Numbered from the stretch's first letter, positions 32,214-43,263 are shown. The stretch: 64,000 bases of DNA from Zygnema cylindricum (GCA_037447655.1 JBBHKE010001852.1:162501-226500); one strand, 5' to 3'. Numbers and translations are program-made. Notes: a model not told the origin generated them from the letters alone.

Positions 32214-33279
32214 TGAAACTCTGAGACCTCCCTAAGTCCTCAGAGTGGACAGCTTCCAAGAAGCCTATAGGATAACCCTGACCCGTTTGTGTTTCAGCAA
32301 GAACAACTGCCACCCTTGCAAACAAAAACTCTGACCAACTTCACCCATGTGAAGGTAAGACTCCCCTGAGTCGATAGCAAAAAGAATCTCTGAATTTGCT
32401 CTCCTGAGCAGTAAGTTATAGAGGGTCAAAGTTGACCTTTTGTACAGAAGCTCTCTAGGAGAGAGGGTCCTATCTCCTAATTTTTCTAAGTCTTATCTCT
32501 CTCACAAACTTTATCTACTGATGTACAGAGCCAATCAAAGTACACTTGCGTACACAAAAGTACAGCTGCCAGTGTACTTTCTGTACGGACATTGTACGAC
32601 ATGGCCTAAATGTCGACAGATGTCATATCCGGATTCGCTGCAGTAATCTCCGGAGATACCACGATCCAATGTAATTTCGCCACATGTCATCCGATGTGGC
32701 GATGACCACAAACCGCCGAAATTCTCTTCCGCGATCTCGGCGTTAATTCTGGCCGTCGGATTAAATTCACATTAAATCGTAGCCGTAATAAATACATGCG
32801 TGGTATTTGTTTCGCTAAAGAAATAAATGCGCGGTATTCCTTTCTTATCCGTACCGTAATCCGTACTTTTACATTACTGATCTATGTCTCCCGTAAAACT
32901 GTTTCAGTTAAATGAACTATCCTACGTATTAATGTTTAAGTAATTATCAAACCCTATAATACGTAACACTATTTCTAGACTTAACGGTTAAGGCTATCGG
33001 CTACCGGCAGCTTACCGTCCGGCAAGTACCAGGATCAAATCCTGGGGTAAACACATACTCTTTTAGTAAATAACCCAACGGTAAATAAACTAATATATAT
33101 ATTTCGCGTAAACCTCTGGATAGCCTAGGTAGCCATGGCTCTAGCTTCCTCTCCAACTTCTCAGTGACTGCGACAAGTTTGAGAGTTGAAGAGAGAAGTT
33201 AGAGGTAGACTGCCTCGGCTTCTTTCTATATTTCTATTTAGATCTAGAAAATACTTTAAACATACCATTAATTTCTACA
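32214..33279 (-). repeat. 3' LTR of copia fragment G
   Basis: 1066 bp, minus strand. Plus-strand TGAAACTCTGAGACCTCC at 32214 is the LTR 3' end, and TGTAGAAATTAATGG at 33279 its start. The tRNA-like block at about 32975-33040 contains CCAGG-ATCAAAT-CCTGG, a perfect 5-bp stem with a 7-base loop like a tRNA T arm. GTAC motifs lie at 32520-32600. A polypurine tract follows at 33280. Confidence 0.85.
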
Positions 33280-33522
33280 CTCCCCTTATTTTCTAGTCAA
33301 TCTTTAATTTCAGACCACACTTCTCCCTGCAGAAAATTAGCTTAGGGGAAGGCACAGGTTTGGTCATCATATCTGCTACCATCTCACTATCTGGTCGGTA
33401 CTCTAAACTGATTATTTTGTTTTCTACTTTCTCTCTAACAAAGCTGAGTCTAATGTCCATGTGTTTGGCTTTAAAATGATGTTTAGGATTGGCAGAAATA
33501 GCGATTGCTGCCTGATTATCAC
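33280..33522 (-). pseudogene. copia RNase H fragment G (cut by assembly gap)
   Basis: Minus-strand DNQAAIAISANPKHHFKAKH, LSFVREKVENKIISLEY and MVADMMTKPVPSPKLIFC, the usual copia C-terminus, then the polypurine tract. It runs open up to the N gap at 33523. Confidence 0.85.
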
Positions 33523-33532
33523 NNNNNNNNNN
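33523..33532. other. assembly gap (10 N)
   Basis: Ten unresolved bases inside copia RNase H. The sequence on the right does not continue the same protein, so a larger piece is probably missing. Confidence 0.99.
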
Positions 33533-33639
33533 GATATGAAAACACATGCCTTCATATGAGACTGACCGAGGCATGTAGTCATCTATCTCAAACACTCTGT
33601 CTATTCTGAATCTTTTTAATCCTCTATCCTGGGAGAGAG
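33533..33639 (-). other. short unexplained open fragment between gap and LTR
   Basis: In one minus-strand frame it reads without stops (LKRFRIDRVFEIDDYMPRSV then SYEGMCFHI). This is not the copia RNase H expected next to fragment G, and I do not recognise it. It may be another part of pol, a captured host fragment, or a joining artefact at the gap. Confidence 0.3.
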
Positions 33640-34629
33640 TGTTTCAGCAAGAAAAACTGCCACCATGGCAGACAAAAACCTGACCAACTTCACCCTTGTG
33701 AAGGCAATACTCCCTTGAGTCGATAGCAAAAAGAATCTCTAAATTTGCTCCCCTGAGCAGTAAGTTATGGAGGGTCAAAGTTGACCTTTTGTACAAAAGC
33801 TCTCTGGGAGAGAGGGTCCTATCTCCTAATTTTTCTAAGTCCTATCTCTCTCACAGACTCTATCTACTGATGTACGGAGCCAATCAGAGTACACTTCCGT
33901 ACACAAAAGTACAGCTGCCGGTGTACTTTCTGTACGGACATTGTACGACATGGCCTAAATGTCGACACATGTCATATCCAGATTCGGTGCAGTAATCTCC
34001 GGAGATACCACGATCCAATGTAATTTCGCCACGTGTCATCCGATGTGGCGATGACCACAAACCGCCGAAATTCTCTTCCGCGATCTCGGCGTTAATTCCG
34101 GCCGTTGGATTAAATTCACATTAAATCGTAGCCGTAATAAATACATGCGCGGTATTTGTTTCGCTAAAGAAATAAATGCGCGGTATTCGTTTCTTATCCG
34201 TACCGTAATCCGTACTTTTACATTACTGGATCTATGTCTCCCGTAAAACTGTTTCAGTTAAATGAACTATCCTACGTATTAATGTTTAAGTAATTATCAA
34301 ACCCTATAATACGTAACACTATGTCTAGACTTAACGGTTAAGGCTACCGGCTACCGGCAGCTTACCGTCCGGCAGGTACCAGGATCAAATCCTGGGGTAA
34401 ACATATACTCTTTTAGTAAATAACCCAACGGTAAATAATATAATATATATATTTCCCGTAAACCTCTGGATAGCCTAGGTAGCCATGGCTCTAGCTTCCT
34501 CTCCAACTTCTTAGTGACTGCGACAAGTTTGAGAGTTGAAGAGAGAAGTTAGAGGTAGACTACCTCGGCTTCTTTCTATATTTCTATTTAGATCTAGAAA
34601 ATACTTTAAACAGACCATTAATTTCTACA
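33640..34629 (-). repeat. second G-family LTR, truncated
   Basis: Near-identical to 32290-33279 and ends at the same TGTAGAAATTAATGG start (34629), but it lacks the last 75 bp of the LTR. It could be the 5' LTR of fragment G. The outer flanks (TATAA before 32214, CGGTG after 34629) do not match, so they are not a simple pair. Confidence 0.75.
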
Positions 34630-34631
34630 CG

Positions 34632-34671
34632 GTGATTGATGACTCTCCTCCTGAGGAGAGTAATTAATCAC
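34632..34671. repeat. 40-bp inverted repeat (hairpin)
   Basis: Two 19-base arms (GTGATTGATGACTCTCCTC and GAGGAGAGTAATTAATCAC) are separated by CT; 17 of 19 positions pair. It starts 2 bases after the end of the LTR at 34629. Confidence 0.7.
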
Positions 34672-35271
34672 TAGACGAAGTGACTGCTTGCTTCGAAAAC
34701 AAGTAATTGGGCGTTCGACGTTGTCGCCCAGAAGTTTGGAGAATCTTGACGTGCTGACAGTAATCATGTTTTAAAAAAATAAGAATAAATCAGTACGTCT
34801 TTGTACGAAAATGAGCTGGATCTGTACGAAAGTACACTTTTTCCAGTAAAGAACCCCACTTTTCGCCTGATGGAGGTTCACCCTTACTCGGGGTATAGTT
34901 ACATCAGGAGGTCTTTGTAATAGTACGACAACAAAATTTATATATTACAGAGGCCTCGGTTACATCGTGTATCGTGTGTAAACAAGTTTTTACATACGTG
35001 TTCTGATTTGAGTGGTTCATTGTAAGTTGATGATGAAATCTTTAATATCGTCAAAGATTTGAAAACCGACCATTTTCATATGGAAATCCGTACTTGCGTA
35101 TTACGTACGTGTACTTCGCAAGTGTATTGCGTCAATGTACCTCAGAGATCCCTTCACTCTGCTGACTTTCAGGAAAAAACCGTATTTTTTTTTCAGCAAA
35201 GATTTTACGGTCACCTTGTCCGAAGGCACGTGACTTTGGAGACTTGTGATTTTTTTTATTTTTTTATTTTT
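34672..35271. other. Harbinger-like fragment and unannotated DNA
   Basis: 34720-34888 matches the reverse complement of the left half of the Harbinger-like family and ends CGCCTGATGGAGGTTCACCC, with no left partner identified. The remainder to 35271 has no supported feature; the open frame from 35059 runs into the TATCG repeat. Confidence 0.5.
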
Positions 35272-35412
35272 TTTAATGCCTCGATATATTGGCGTTACGA
35301 TATATTGGCGATATATCGCGATATTTTGACTTTCGATATATCGAGGCGATATATCGATTATCGGGTACTTGGAATTCGATATATATCGAATATCGACAAA
35401 AGGTCCTCGATA
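35272..35412. repeat. palindromic CGATATATCG repeat block
   Basis: Dense CGATATATTGGCG, CGATATATCG and TTCGATATATATCGAA words, many of them self-complementary, within 140 bp. It is related in motif to 31561-32045. Such a block can fold into several alternative hairpins. Confidence 0.65.
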
Positions 35413-35787
35413 CCCAACACTAAGTGTTACTAAGGATGAAGTTCCATCATACGTTTTTGTATTTGTACGGCAAACTCTACAGACTGGGTCGATTGAGTCA
35501 ATGTTCCATCACGTAGAGTCTGTAAGCCACGTGTTCTAAAATGACTGGCACCACGCAAGCTACGATCCCATATTGAATATCTTTTAGATTTTTAGCACCG
35601 ACAAACATAGCTTTAAATCTTCACTTTTGTACCATATACCTGCGTACGAAGTAATCATACAACATAACTTTTTATACTTTTTGCAGACGCCAGTCTGTAC
35701 GCCAGCTCATTTTTTAGGGTTTCTGTTTTCGAACATAACGAAAGTCCTTTAAGAGAAATAGTGTGACGAACAATAGTTACCAAAAAT
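35413..35787. other. intergenic stretch with one transposon end
   Basis: AAGGATGAAGTTCCATCATA at about 35421 resembles a left end of the Harbinger-like family. No right end or coding signal was found before the LTR fragment at 35788. Confidence 0.4.
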
Positions 35788-36236
35788 GAAATAAATGCGC
35801 GGAATTCGTTTCTTATCCGTACTTTTACATTACTGGATCTATGTCTCCCGTAAAACTGTTTCAGTTAAATGAACTATCCTACGTATTAATATTTAAGTAA
35901 TTATCAAACCCTATAATACGTAACACTATATCTAGACTTAACGGTTAAGGCTACCGGCTACCGGCAGCTTACCGTCCGGCAGGTACCAGGATCAAATCTT
36001 GGGGAAAACACATGTTCTTTTAGTAAATAACCCAACGGTAAATAAATAAATATATATATTTCCCGTAAACCTCTGGATAGCTTAGGTAGCCATGGCTCTT
36101 GCTTCCTCTCCAACTTCTCAGTGACTGCGACAAGTTTGAGAGTTGAAGAGAGAAGTTAGAGGTAGACTGCCTCGGCTTCTTTCTATATTTCTATTTAGAT
36201 CTAGAAAATACTTTAAACAGACCATTAATTTCTACA
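35788..36236 (-). repeat. third G-family LTR, 5' part only
   Basis: Matches the last 450 bp of the LTRs ending at 33279 and 34629, including the tRNA-like block (about 35935-35998) and the ATTAATTTCTACA end. It abuts plus-strand RNase H of fragment H at 36237. Confidence 0.75.
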
Positions 36237-36540
36237 GGGGTGAAGTCTTTGTTGCAAGAATTGGGGTATATGAAGAAGGGGGTGCATTAAGTGTTTTGTG
36301 ATAATCAAGCTGCCATTGCAATTGCAGCTAATCCAAAGCATCTTTTCAAAGCTAAGCATATAGATATAATATTAAGTTTTGTGAGAGAAAAAGTTGAGAA
36401 TAAGATTGGGAATCTTGTATATAAATCAGATGATGAAATGGTGGCTGATATGATGACAAAACCGGTGCCTTCTCCCAAGTTCAAATATTGTAAAGAAAAG
36501 TGTGGACTGAAGTTAAAGCTGGACTAGAAAATAAGGGGAG
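36237..36540 (+). pseudogene. copia RNase H fragment H with polypurine tract
   Basis: Plus-strand copia C-terminus (LLQELGYMKKGVH, FCDNQAAIAIAANPKHLFKA, MVADMMTKPVPSPKFKYC) ending in the polypurine tract AAAATAAGGGGAG at 36528-36540. A stop interrupts it near 36288. The 5' part is replaced by a minus-strand LTR fragment. Confidence 0.85.
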
Positions 36541-37155
36541 TGTTGAAATTATTAGATTTATAAGGTATTTTCTAGGTCTTAATACATTAATTTAAGCAGG
36601 AAAAGTAAAGCGCAGGCAGCCTGGCCCCACCTCTTCCCACTATCCCCCATACTTGTTGTAGTCACTGAAGGATAGAGAGGGTAGTGGAGCCATGGTTGCC
36701 TTAGCTCCATAGACAGGACTTAAGAGTGACCTAAGTCACTCTCAACAAAAGGTTGAGTTCGGCAAAACTGGAACCTCCGGCCAGTAAAACGTGGCGTAGC
36801 TGTCAGCTCTAACCGGTATGTCGTTGAAGTTCGTTACGAACATAGGGTACAATATTTATTTAAACATTGAGTAGAACTTTAATCCGATTAACGTAACTAT
36901 GAAATAGGAAACATAGAACACATCAGATTCAGTGCATACAATCCGCCGCACAAAACAAATGTATCGGACATTTATTACGACGGCGTAAATTAAATGCCGG
37001 TCTATATCCGACAGCGCTAATCGTCGCCGAGGTCTCAGAATGATCATTTTGGCGGTTTTCAGACGTGGCGTGACGTGGCGTGACCTAGCGATACGTGGCA
37101 AGATTGAATTGAGCAGCGGGGATCACGGACGACATAAGGACGATTTGGACAGCGA

Positions 37156-38151
37156 TGTAATTCTGTGTCCTCCATTTGGACCAAGAATGAGGAAGCCTCT
37201 AGGTAGTTTTTGACTAACCCACTTTCAACAAAAGCAGCTGCTACCCTAGCAGATAAATAGATAACTTGACTACACCCCTGTGCAGTCTAGACACCCTTGA
37301 GCCCCAGCAAATAGAATCACTGAAAACGCCTTACCAGGCGATTAATTATCAAGCGGCAAAGATGCCAATATTTATACAAGCTTGTTGGGAGAGAGGCGGC
37401 TACCTCCTCAATCCCCTAAGTCCCAAACCCTCTCTCAACCCCTATCTACTGAAATACGGGACCAATCATAAGACTGTATAGTACAAAAAAGTACCATGGC
37501 CGATGTACTTTCTGTAAGTCCTGTGTACGACAAGGCCATGGAATGGACCCCATGTCTCCTCCGGACTTGTCCTTACGCTCCCAAGGATTCCAGCTTCTCA
37601 ATGACATATTGCCACGTGTTGCCACGTTATGTTACATCCGCAAACCGCCAAAGCGGTCATTCTATGATCTCGACGATGATGTGAGCCGTCGGATCTAAGT
37701 CGGCTTTAGTTCCCAGCCGTTCAAAACAAATGTCGGTACATTTGTTTCGTGCGCACTTAATTTCCCAACTAATTTCTATGTATCCTATTTGTAATTCCGT
37801 TAATCGGATTAGTCGTCTATCTATTGTTTAAATAGCTATCGAACCCTATGTATCCTAACGGACTACTACGACAGAGTGGTAAGGGTTGACGGCTACGCCT
37901 CGCCCTACCGGTCGGAGGTTCGGGTCCTACCGGACTCAACCTTTTTGGTTGAGAGTGACTTAGGTCACTCTTAAGCCCTGCCTATAGAGCTAAGGCAGCC
38001 ATGGCTCCACCGCCCTCTCTTTCCTTCAGTGACTACAACAAGGATGGGGGTCAGAGAGAGAAGGTGGAGGCAAGCTGCCTCTGCTTTTCTTTTCTTTCTT
38101 ATTTTAATTAAGACCTAGAAAATACCTCCCCTAAATCTAGTGATTTCCACA
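37156..38151 (-). repeat. 3' LTR of copia fragment I
   Basis: 996 bp, minus strand (TGTGGAAATCACTAG start at 38151). It ends over the Gag start word (reverse complement of TGTAATTCTGTGTCCTCCAT). Its tRNA-like block is the clearest of the set: an A-box-like ACAGAGTGGTAAGG at 37871-37884 and B-box GGTTCGGGTCC at 37917-37927 on the plus strand. The polypurine tract is at 38152-38165. Confidence 0.85.
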
Positions 38152-40096
38152 CTCCCTTTATTTTCTAGTCTAATTTTAATTTCTCTTTTAATCCACATTT
38201 TTCTCTACAATACTTTAGCTTGGGAGACGGTACAGGCTTTGTCATCATATAAGCCACCATTTCCCCATCACTTCTATATACCAAATTCACATTTTTATTT
38301 TCCACTTTTTCCCTCACAAAGCTCAATCTTATATCCATATGCTTAGCTTTGAAATGGTGTTTTGGATTGGCTGCAATTGCAATTGCAGCCTGATTGTCAC
38401 AAAACACTTCATGTACTCCCTTCTTCATATACCCCAATTCTTGCAACAAGGACTTCACCCACATCAGCTCTTTCACAGCAGAATAAGAGGCCATGTACTC
38501 AGCCCTTATAGTGGACTGAGCAACAACCTTTTGTTGCTTGCTGCTCCAACAACAAGCACCTTCCCCCGCATACAATACATACCCAGAAGTACATCTTCTC
38601 ATAGGTGCATCACCATAACTGGCATCACTCGAAGTAGTGATGTAAGTGTGCTCCCCTCCCAAATGCAACCATAGATCCCTATTTCCCACCAGGTATCTCA
38701 TTACTCTCTTGGCTGCCTCCCAGTCTCTCTTTCTAGGATCATTAAGACTCCTACTGAGGACTCCAACTACTGAAGCTATGTCAGGTCTAGTACAATTCAT
38801 AAAGTAAATCAGACTTCCTACAACCTGTCTGTAGGGAATAGACTTCATAAACTGCCTCTCTTCAGGACTCATCTCATCATCTAACATTATCACTCCTCCT
38901 TCTACACTTCCATCACTTACTTTCTTAAAGTCCATGGGAGTGGTCCAACTGTTTGCATTCTCCATCTGGAATTTCTCCAGCATATTTCCTATAGCCTCTT
39001 TCTGTGTAAGTCTGATGATCCTCTTCTTCCTATTTCTTTCCATTTGAATTCCTAGAATATATTTAGCCTCTCCTAAATCCTTCATGTCAAATCTACTTCC
39101 CAGATCTTTCTTTAACCTAGTTATCTTCTCCATAGACTTAGTCAATACCAGCAAATCATCCACATAAATTGCAATAAAAATCACACCATTCTCATCCTCA
39201 AACATATAAATAGAATGGTCAGAACTGATCCGAATATACCCCAGACTGGTAAAAAACTAATCTAGTTTGTTATTCCATTGTCTTTGGGGGCTGCTTTAGT
39301 CAATATAAGGACTTTATAAGTCTGCAGACTTTGCTTTCCTCTCCTTCTTCTACAAAACCCTCTGGTTGCCGCATGAAGATTTCTTCCTCTAGTTCACCGT
39401 TGAGGAAAGCGGTTTTGATATCCATCTGGAGAATTTCCATGTCTTCCGCTGCTACTAGACTAAGGAGAATCCTTACAGATGGGAATCGAACTACCGGAGC
39501 AAAGGTCTCCTCATAATCTATCCCTTCATTTTGAGTGAACCCTTTTGCCACCAGCCTAGCCATAAATCTCTCAATGGTGTTATCTAGATTTAGTTTCAGT
39601 TTAAATACCCATTTACACCCAATGGGTTTTCTATCTGGTGGACAGTCCACCAGCTCCCAAGTATTTGCCTCCATGATTGAAGCCATCTCATCATTTATGG
39701 CTCTGACCCACCTTTCTTTCTCCGGACTGTCCATTGCCTCCGAGTATGACTGAGGCTCATCTGGATGAGAAAGCTTTGTTACCTTGCAAGCAGCCTGTTT
39801 TTCTTGAAGCCTTGTGCTTCTCCTCTGTCCTCCCTCAAAGTCCGAAGCTGGAATGGAGGGAAGTCTTGGATTCCTCCGAACTGTCTCATCAGCTCCCCTA
39901 TCCATGGGAACCGGTTCTGACTCCTCTTCCTCAAAGGGTGTAGGAATATGAGGAGATTGTGGTATATCTCCCCCATCTTTTACCCCTCCTGGATCTGCAA
40001 TCATGTTTTCACTAGTGTCCCTTTTGGGAAGATCTAAGTTCTCCTCACTCTCGGACTCAAAGCTGATTCTGATTTTCTTAGTATATTTGAAGGGAT
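38152..40096 (-). pseudogene. pol: copia fragment I: RT and RNase H
   Basis: The minus-strand frame 40096-39300 carries the linker (DRGADETVRRNPRLPSIPAS) and the start of RT (CKWVFKLKLNLDNTIERF, MDIKTAFLNGELEEEIFM, CRLIKSLY). After a frameshift near 39290, 39205-38165 carries IFIAIYVDDLLVLTKS, SIPYRQVVGSLIYFMNCTRP and RNase H (SDASYGD, AQSTIRAEYMA, FCDNQAAIAIAANPKHHFKA). The RNase H word STMEAEYMA is changed to STIRAEYMA, so a catalytic Glu is lost. Gag, protease and integrase are absent, because the fragment stops abruptly at 40096 against LTR sequence. Confidence 0.9.
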
Positions 40097-40285
40097 AACA
40101 TTTATTACGACGGCGTAAATTAAATGCCGGTCTATATCCGACAGCGCTAATCGTCGCCGAGGTCTCAGAATGATCATTTTGGCGATTTTCAGACGTGGCG
40201 TGACGTGGCGTGACCTAGCGATACGTGGCAAGATTGAATTGAGCAGCGGGGATCACGGACGACATAAGGACGATTTGGACAGCGA
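40097..40285 (+). repeat. second copy of part of the H LTR
   Basis: Matches 36967-37155 with about one visible difference, including the AGCGA just before the I-family LTR. It lies where the primer site and gag of element I should be, so it is not explained by a simple insertion. Confidence 0.8.
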
Positions 40286-41281
40286 TGTAATTCTGTGTCC
40301 TCCATTTGGACCAAGAATGAGGAAGCCTCTAGGTAGTTTTTGACTAACCCACTTTCAACAAAAGCAGCTGCTACCCTAGCAGATAAATAGATAACTTGAC
40401 TACACCCTTGTGCAGTCTAGACACCCCTGAGTCCCAGCAAAAAGAATCATTGAAAACGCCTTACCAAGCGATTAATTATCAAGCGGCAAAGATGCCAATA
40501 TTTATACAAGCTTGTTGGGAGAGAGGCGGCTACCTCCTCAATCCCCTAAGTCCCAAACCCTCTCTCAACCCCTATCTACTGAAATACGGGACCAATCATA
40601 AGACTGTATAGTACAAAAAAGTACCATGGCCGATGTACTTTCTATAAGTCCTGTGTACGACAAGGCCATGGAATGGACCCCATGTCTCCTCCGGACTTGT
40701 CCTTACGCTCCCAAGGATTCCAGCTTCTCAATGACATATTGCCACGTGTTGCCACGTTATGTTACATCCGCAAACCGCCAAAGCGGTCATTCCATGATCT
40801 CGACGATGATGTGAGCCGTCGGATCTAAGTCGGCTTTAGTTCCCAGCCGTTCAAAACAAATGTCGGTACATTTGTTTCGTGCGCACTTAATTTCCCAACT
40901 AATTTCTATGTATCCTATTTGTAATTCCGTTAATCGGATTAGTCGTCTATCTATTGTTTAAATAGCTATCGATCCCTATGTATCCTAACGGACTACTACG
41001 ACAAAGTGGTAAGGGTTGACGGCTACGCCTCGCCCTACCGGTCGGAGGTTCGGGTCCTGCCGAACTCAACCTTTTTGGTTGAGAGTGACTTAGGTCACTC
41101 TTAAGCCCTGCCTATGGAGCTAAGGCAGCCATGGCTTCACCGCCCTCTTTTTCCTTCAGTGACTACAACAAGTATGGGGGTCAGAGAGAGAAGGTGGAGG
41201 CAAGCTGCCTCTGCATATCTTTTCTTTCTTATTTTAATTAAGACCTAGAAAATACCTCCCCTAAATCTAGTGATTTCAAAA
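40286..41281 (-). repeat. second LTR of copia fragment I
   Basis: 996 bp, the same length as the LTR at 37156-38151 and differing at only a handful of sites. Its right end reads TGATTTCAAAA where the other reads TGATTTCCACA. The B-box word GGTTCGGGTCC is at 41047-41057. It is followed by the AGCGA duplication and the rest of the H LTR. Confidence 0.85.
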
Positions 41282-41686
41282 AGCGACACGTGTCCACTCC
41301 ATGGCCTTGTCGTACAAAGGTCGTTCGGAAAATACATCGGCCACTGTTCTTTTTGTTACTTTATATTTTCCTGATTGGGGCGTACTTTAGTAGATACGGG
41401 TTGTGAGAGAGAGTTTGGGACCTAGGGGATTTTGGTAGATAGCACCTGTCTCTCAAAGAGCTTGTATAAACTTGGCATTTTTGCCGACTTATAACTTATC
41501 GGCTGGTTGGCCGTTTCCAGTGATTCTTTTTGCTACAGACTCAGAGGAGTCTAGGCTGCACAAGGGTGCAGTCAAACTGTCATTTTGCCTTCTTGGACAG
41601 CAGTGGTTGTGGCTTGAAGTGGGTTAGTTAAATACTATCTAGAGGCTTCCTGTATTCTGTGGTCCAATGGAGGACACACAATTGCA

Positions 41687-41759
41687 CAAAATACCCTTTT
41701 TCAACACATGTGACATTTTGTAGACAAATACAGACCTAGAAAATACACACATTTTAACA
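41687..41759 (-). repeat. remnant of the 3' LTR of element D
   Basis: The last 73 bp (minus-strand start TGTTAAAATGTGTG at 41759) match the 5' LTR of D at 45870-45943. The rest was displaced by fragment H, so the target duplication of D cannot be checked here. The polypurine tract is at 41760-41773. Confidence 0.75.
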
Positions 41760-43258
41760 CTCCCTTTATTTTCTAGTCTACTTTTCTTTTATCTCATACT
41801 TAGTAACAAAAAAAAATGTTTTTTTTTCTTTTTCTTTTTCTTTTCTCCTCATAAAACTTTAAGTGAATACCTCCATATTTGAAACAGTGTATTAGATGAA
41901 CTGGAATAATTATTGCATTACACATTCTATTTTGCATGCCATTTTATATAAATCCGGGTTTTTGGAGCAAGGATTTTATCCACCTCATCTTTTTTTCATC
42001 CGAGCAAAATCCAGATTCCCACTTGTAGTTCAAACTGCCAACCCCATCCTCAAACTGCAACACATACCTAGATGCTAACTCTTTAACAAGCACACCTTCA
42101 TAAATGGCATCACTCCCATGAGTGATGTCAAATCCATTACCCCCCAAATTTGTCTTTAAATCAAGAGTCCCCACTTAGTTTCTCATAAAATCTACATCTT
42201 TCGTACTCGTATATTTATCTATGATAATTACCCCATTTTCAAAACTTCCCTCACTCTCTCCCATGGAATTCTTTCCACTGTCACTTTTAAATGTTTCTCG
42301 TCCCCTAAATTTTTCATTACATATTCCCTTTCTCCCCTATCCTTTGGAGCCCCATCTAGATTTACTTCTCCCCTTTCCATGGAATCTGTTGAAGTCTCAT
42401 TTTTCGACCAGTTTTCTGTCTCCAAAATATCTATGAAAATATCCTCATTATTTTTAACTTCTTCCAGTACCTCCTTTCTCTTTACCTCCCTTATACCTCC
42501 AAAAGCACACTGTTGCTTTCGTGGAATTTCCGTGTGCTTTCCTCTCTTCCCTATACTTCCGATGTCGAGAAGCTGCGAAATATCTTCATCATGTTTCTCC
42601 TCTTCCCCTTCTTCCTCCTCATTCACACTCCAATTTCTAATTTCTTCCAAACAAGGACATTCCGCCATATAGTGACCTGGAACCTTACAAAAGAAGTAAG
42701 CCCCTCCTTTCAAAGCTCCCTTTTCTTTTCCTCTTCCTCTCTTTCCACCGAAGTTCCAATATGGCTTATCTTTATCTTCTTCCCCACATCACGCTTCCGC
42801 CAATCACCATCATTCCTCTCATCACACTTTCGCCAGACACCACTAGTTGTTAGTGCATTCACCATGTCACTTCCCCTACGAAGCTCCAAAGTGCTTTACC
42901 TCACAAGAATCATCCCCATGGTAATGCCCCAAGTCCATGAGGAGCAATCCATTTCCTGCATACGGTTAATGATGTTTTCGTACTCATCTATAAGTTTCAT
43001 GATTAGTGTGTCAATTTTTCTCTCCTCGGATTCTACATATCCCGCACTAGCAAGCTCAACATGTAACGCAGCAATATCATTGCAAAACTATATCATGCTA
43101 CCGCTTTTATAATCATAGGCCTCTATTTCGTGTTTTACTAATTGCTGCCTCTGTGTAGTCTCACTCTTATAAATCTGAATTAGTGTTTCCCAAATTTCTG
43201 AAGACTAGGTTAGGTTTATAAGAGTGATAGCTATCGACTTAGATACGTTTCTAAGTAT
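41760..43258 (-). pseudogene. element D internal region: gag core, acidic domain, RNase H remnant
   Basis: Minus strand. From 43250 down: a Gag core in broken frames (ESEERKIDTLIMKL is recognisable near 43020), a basic stretch, then an open frame at 42713-42228 with the knuckle AYFFCKVPGHYMAEC (first Cys replaced by Tyr), acidic EEEEGEEEK, IPRKQQCAFGGIREVKRKE and ILETENWSKNETSTDSMERG. A further frame (42174-41944) holds an RNase H remnant (NLGGNGFDITHGSDAIYE, MRWIKSLLQKPGFI). It has the same layout as element B, so both are copies of one gag-bearing non-autonomous family. Several stops make it inactive. Confidence 0.75.
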
Positions 43259-43263
43259 GAGAT

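Larger units (their letters stand above)
36541..41686 (+). repeat. 3' LTR of fragment H, interrupted by copia fragment I
   Basis: LTR parts 36541-37155 and 41282-41686 together give about 1015 bp of A-like LTR (TGTTGAAATTATTAG start; ATGGAGGACACACAATTGCA end, with the Gag ATG inside). Between them lies minus-strand element I, flanked by the 5-bp duplication AGCGA (37151-37155 and 41282-41286). The tRNA-like block on the opposite strand is at about 36745-36825. The right end abuts the LTR remnant of element D. Confidence 0.8.

Noticed and set aside
32214-34629. Treating the two G-family LTRs as an intact 5'/3' pair of one element with a target duplication.
   Set aside because: The outer flanks (TATAA and CGGTG) differ, the right LTR lacks its last 75 bp and an N gap lies between them.
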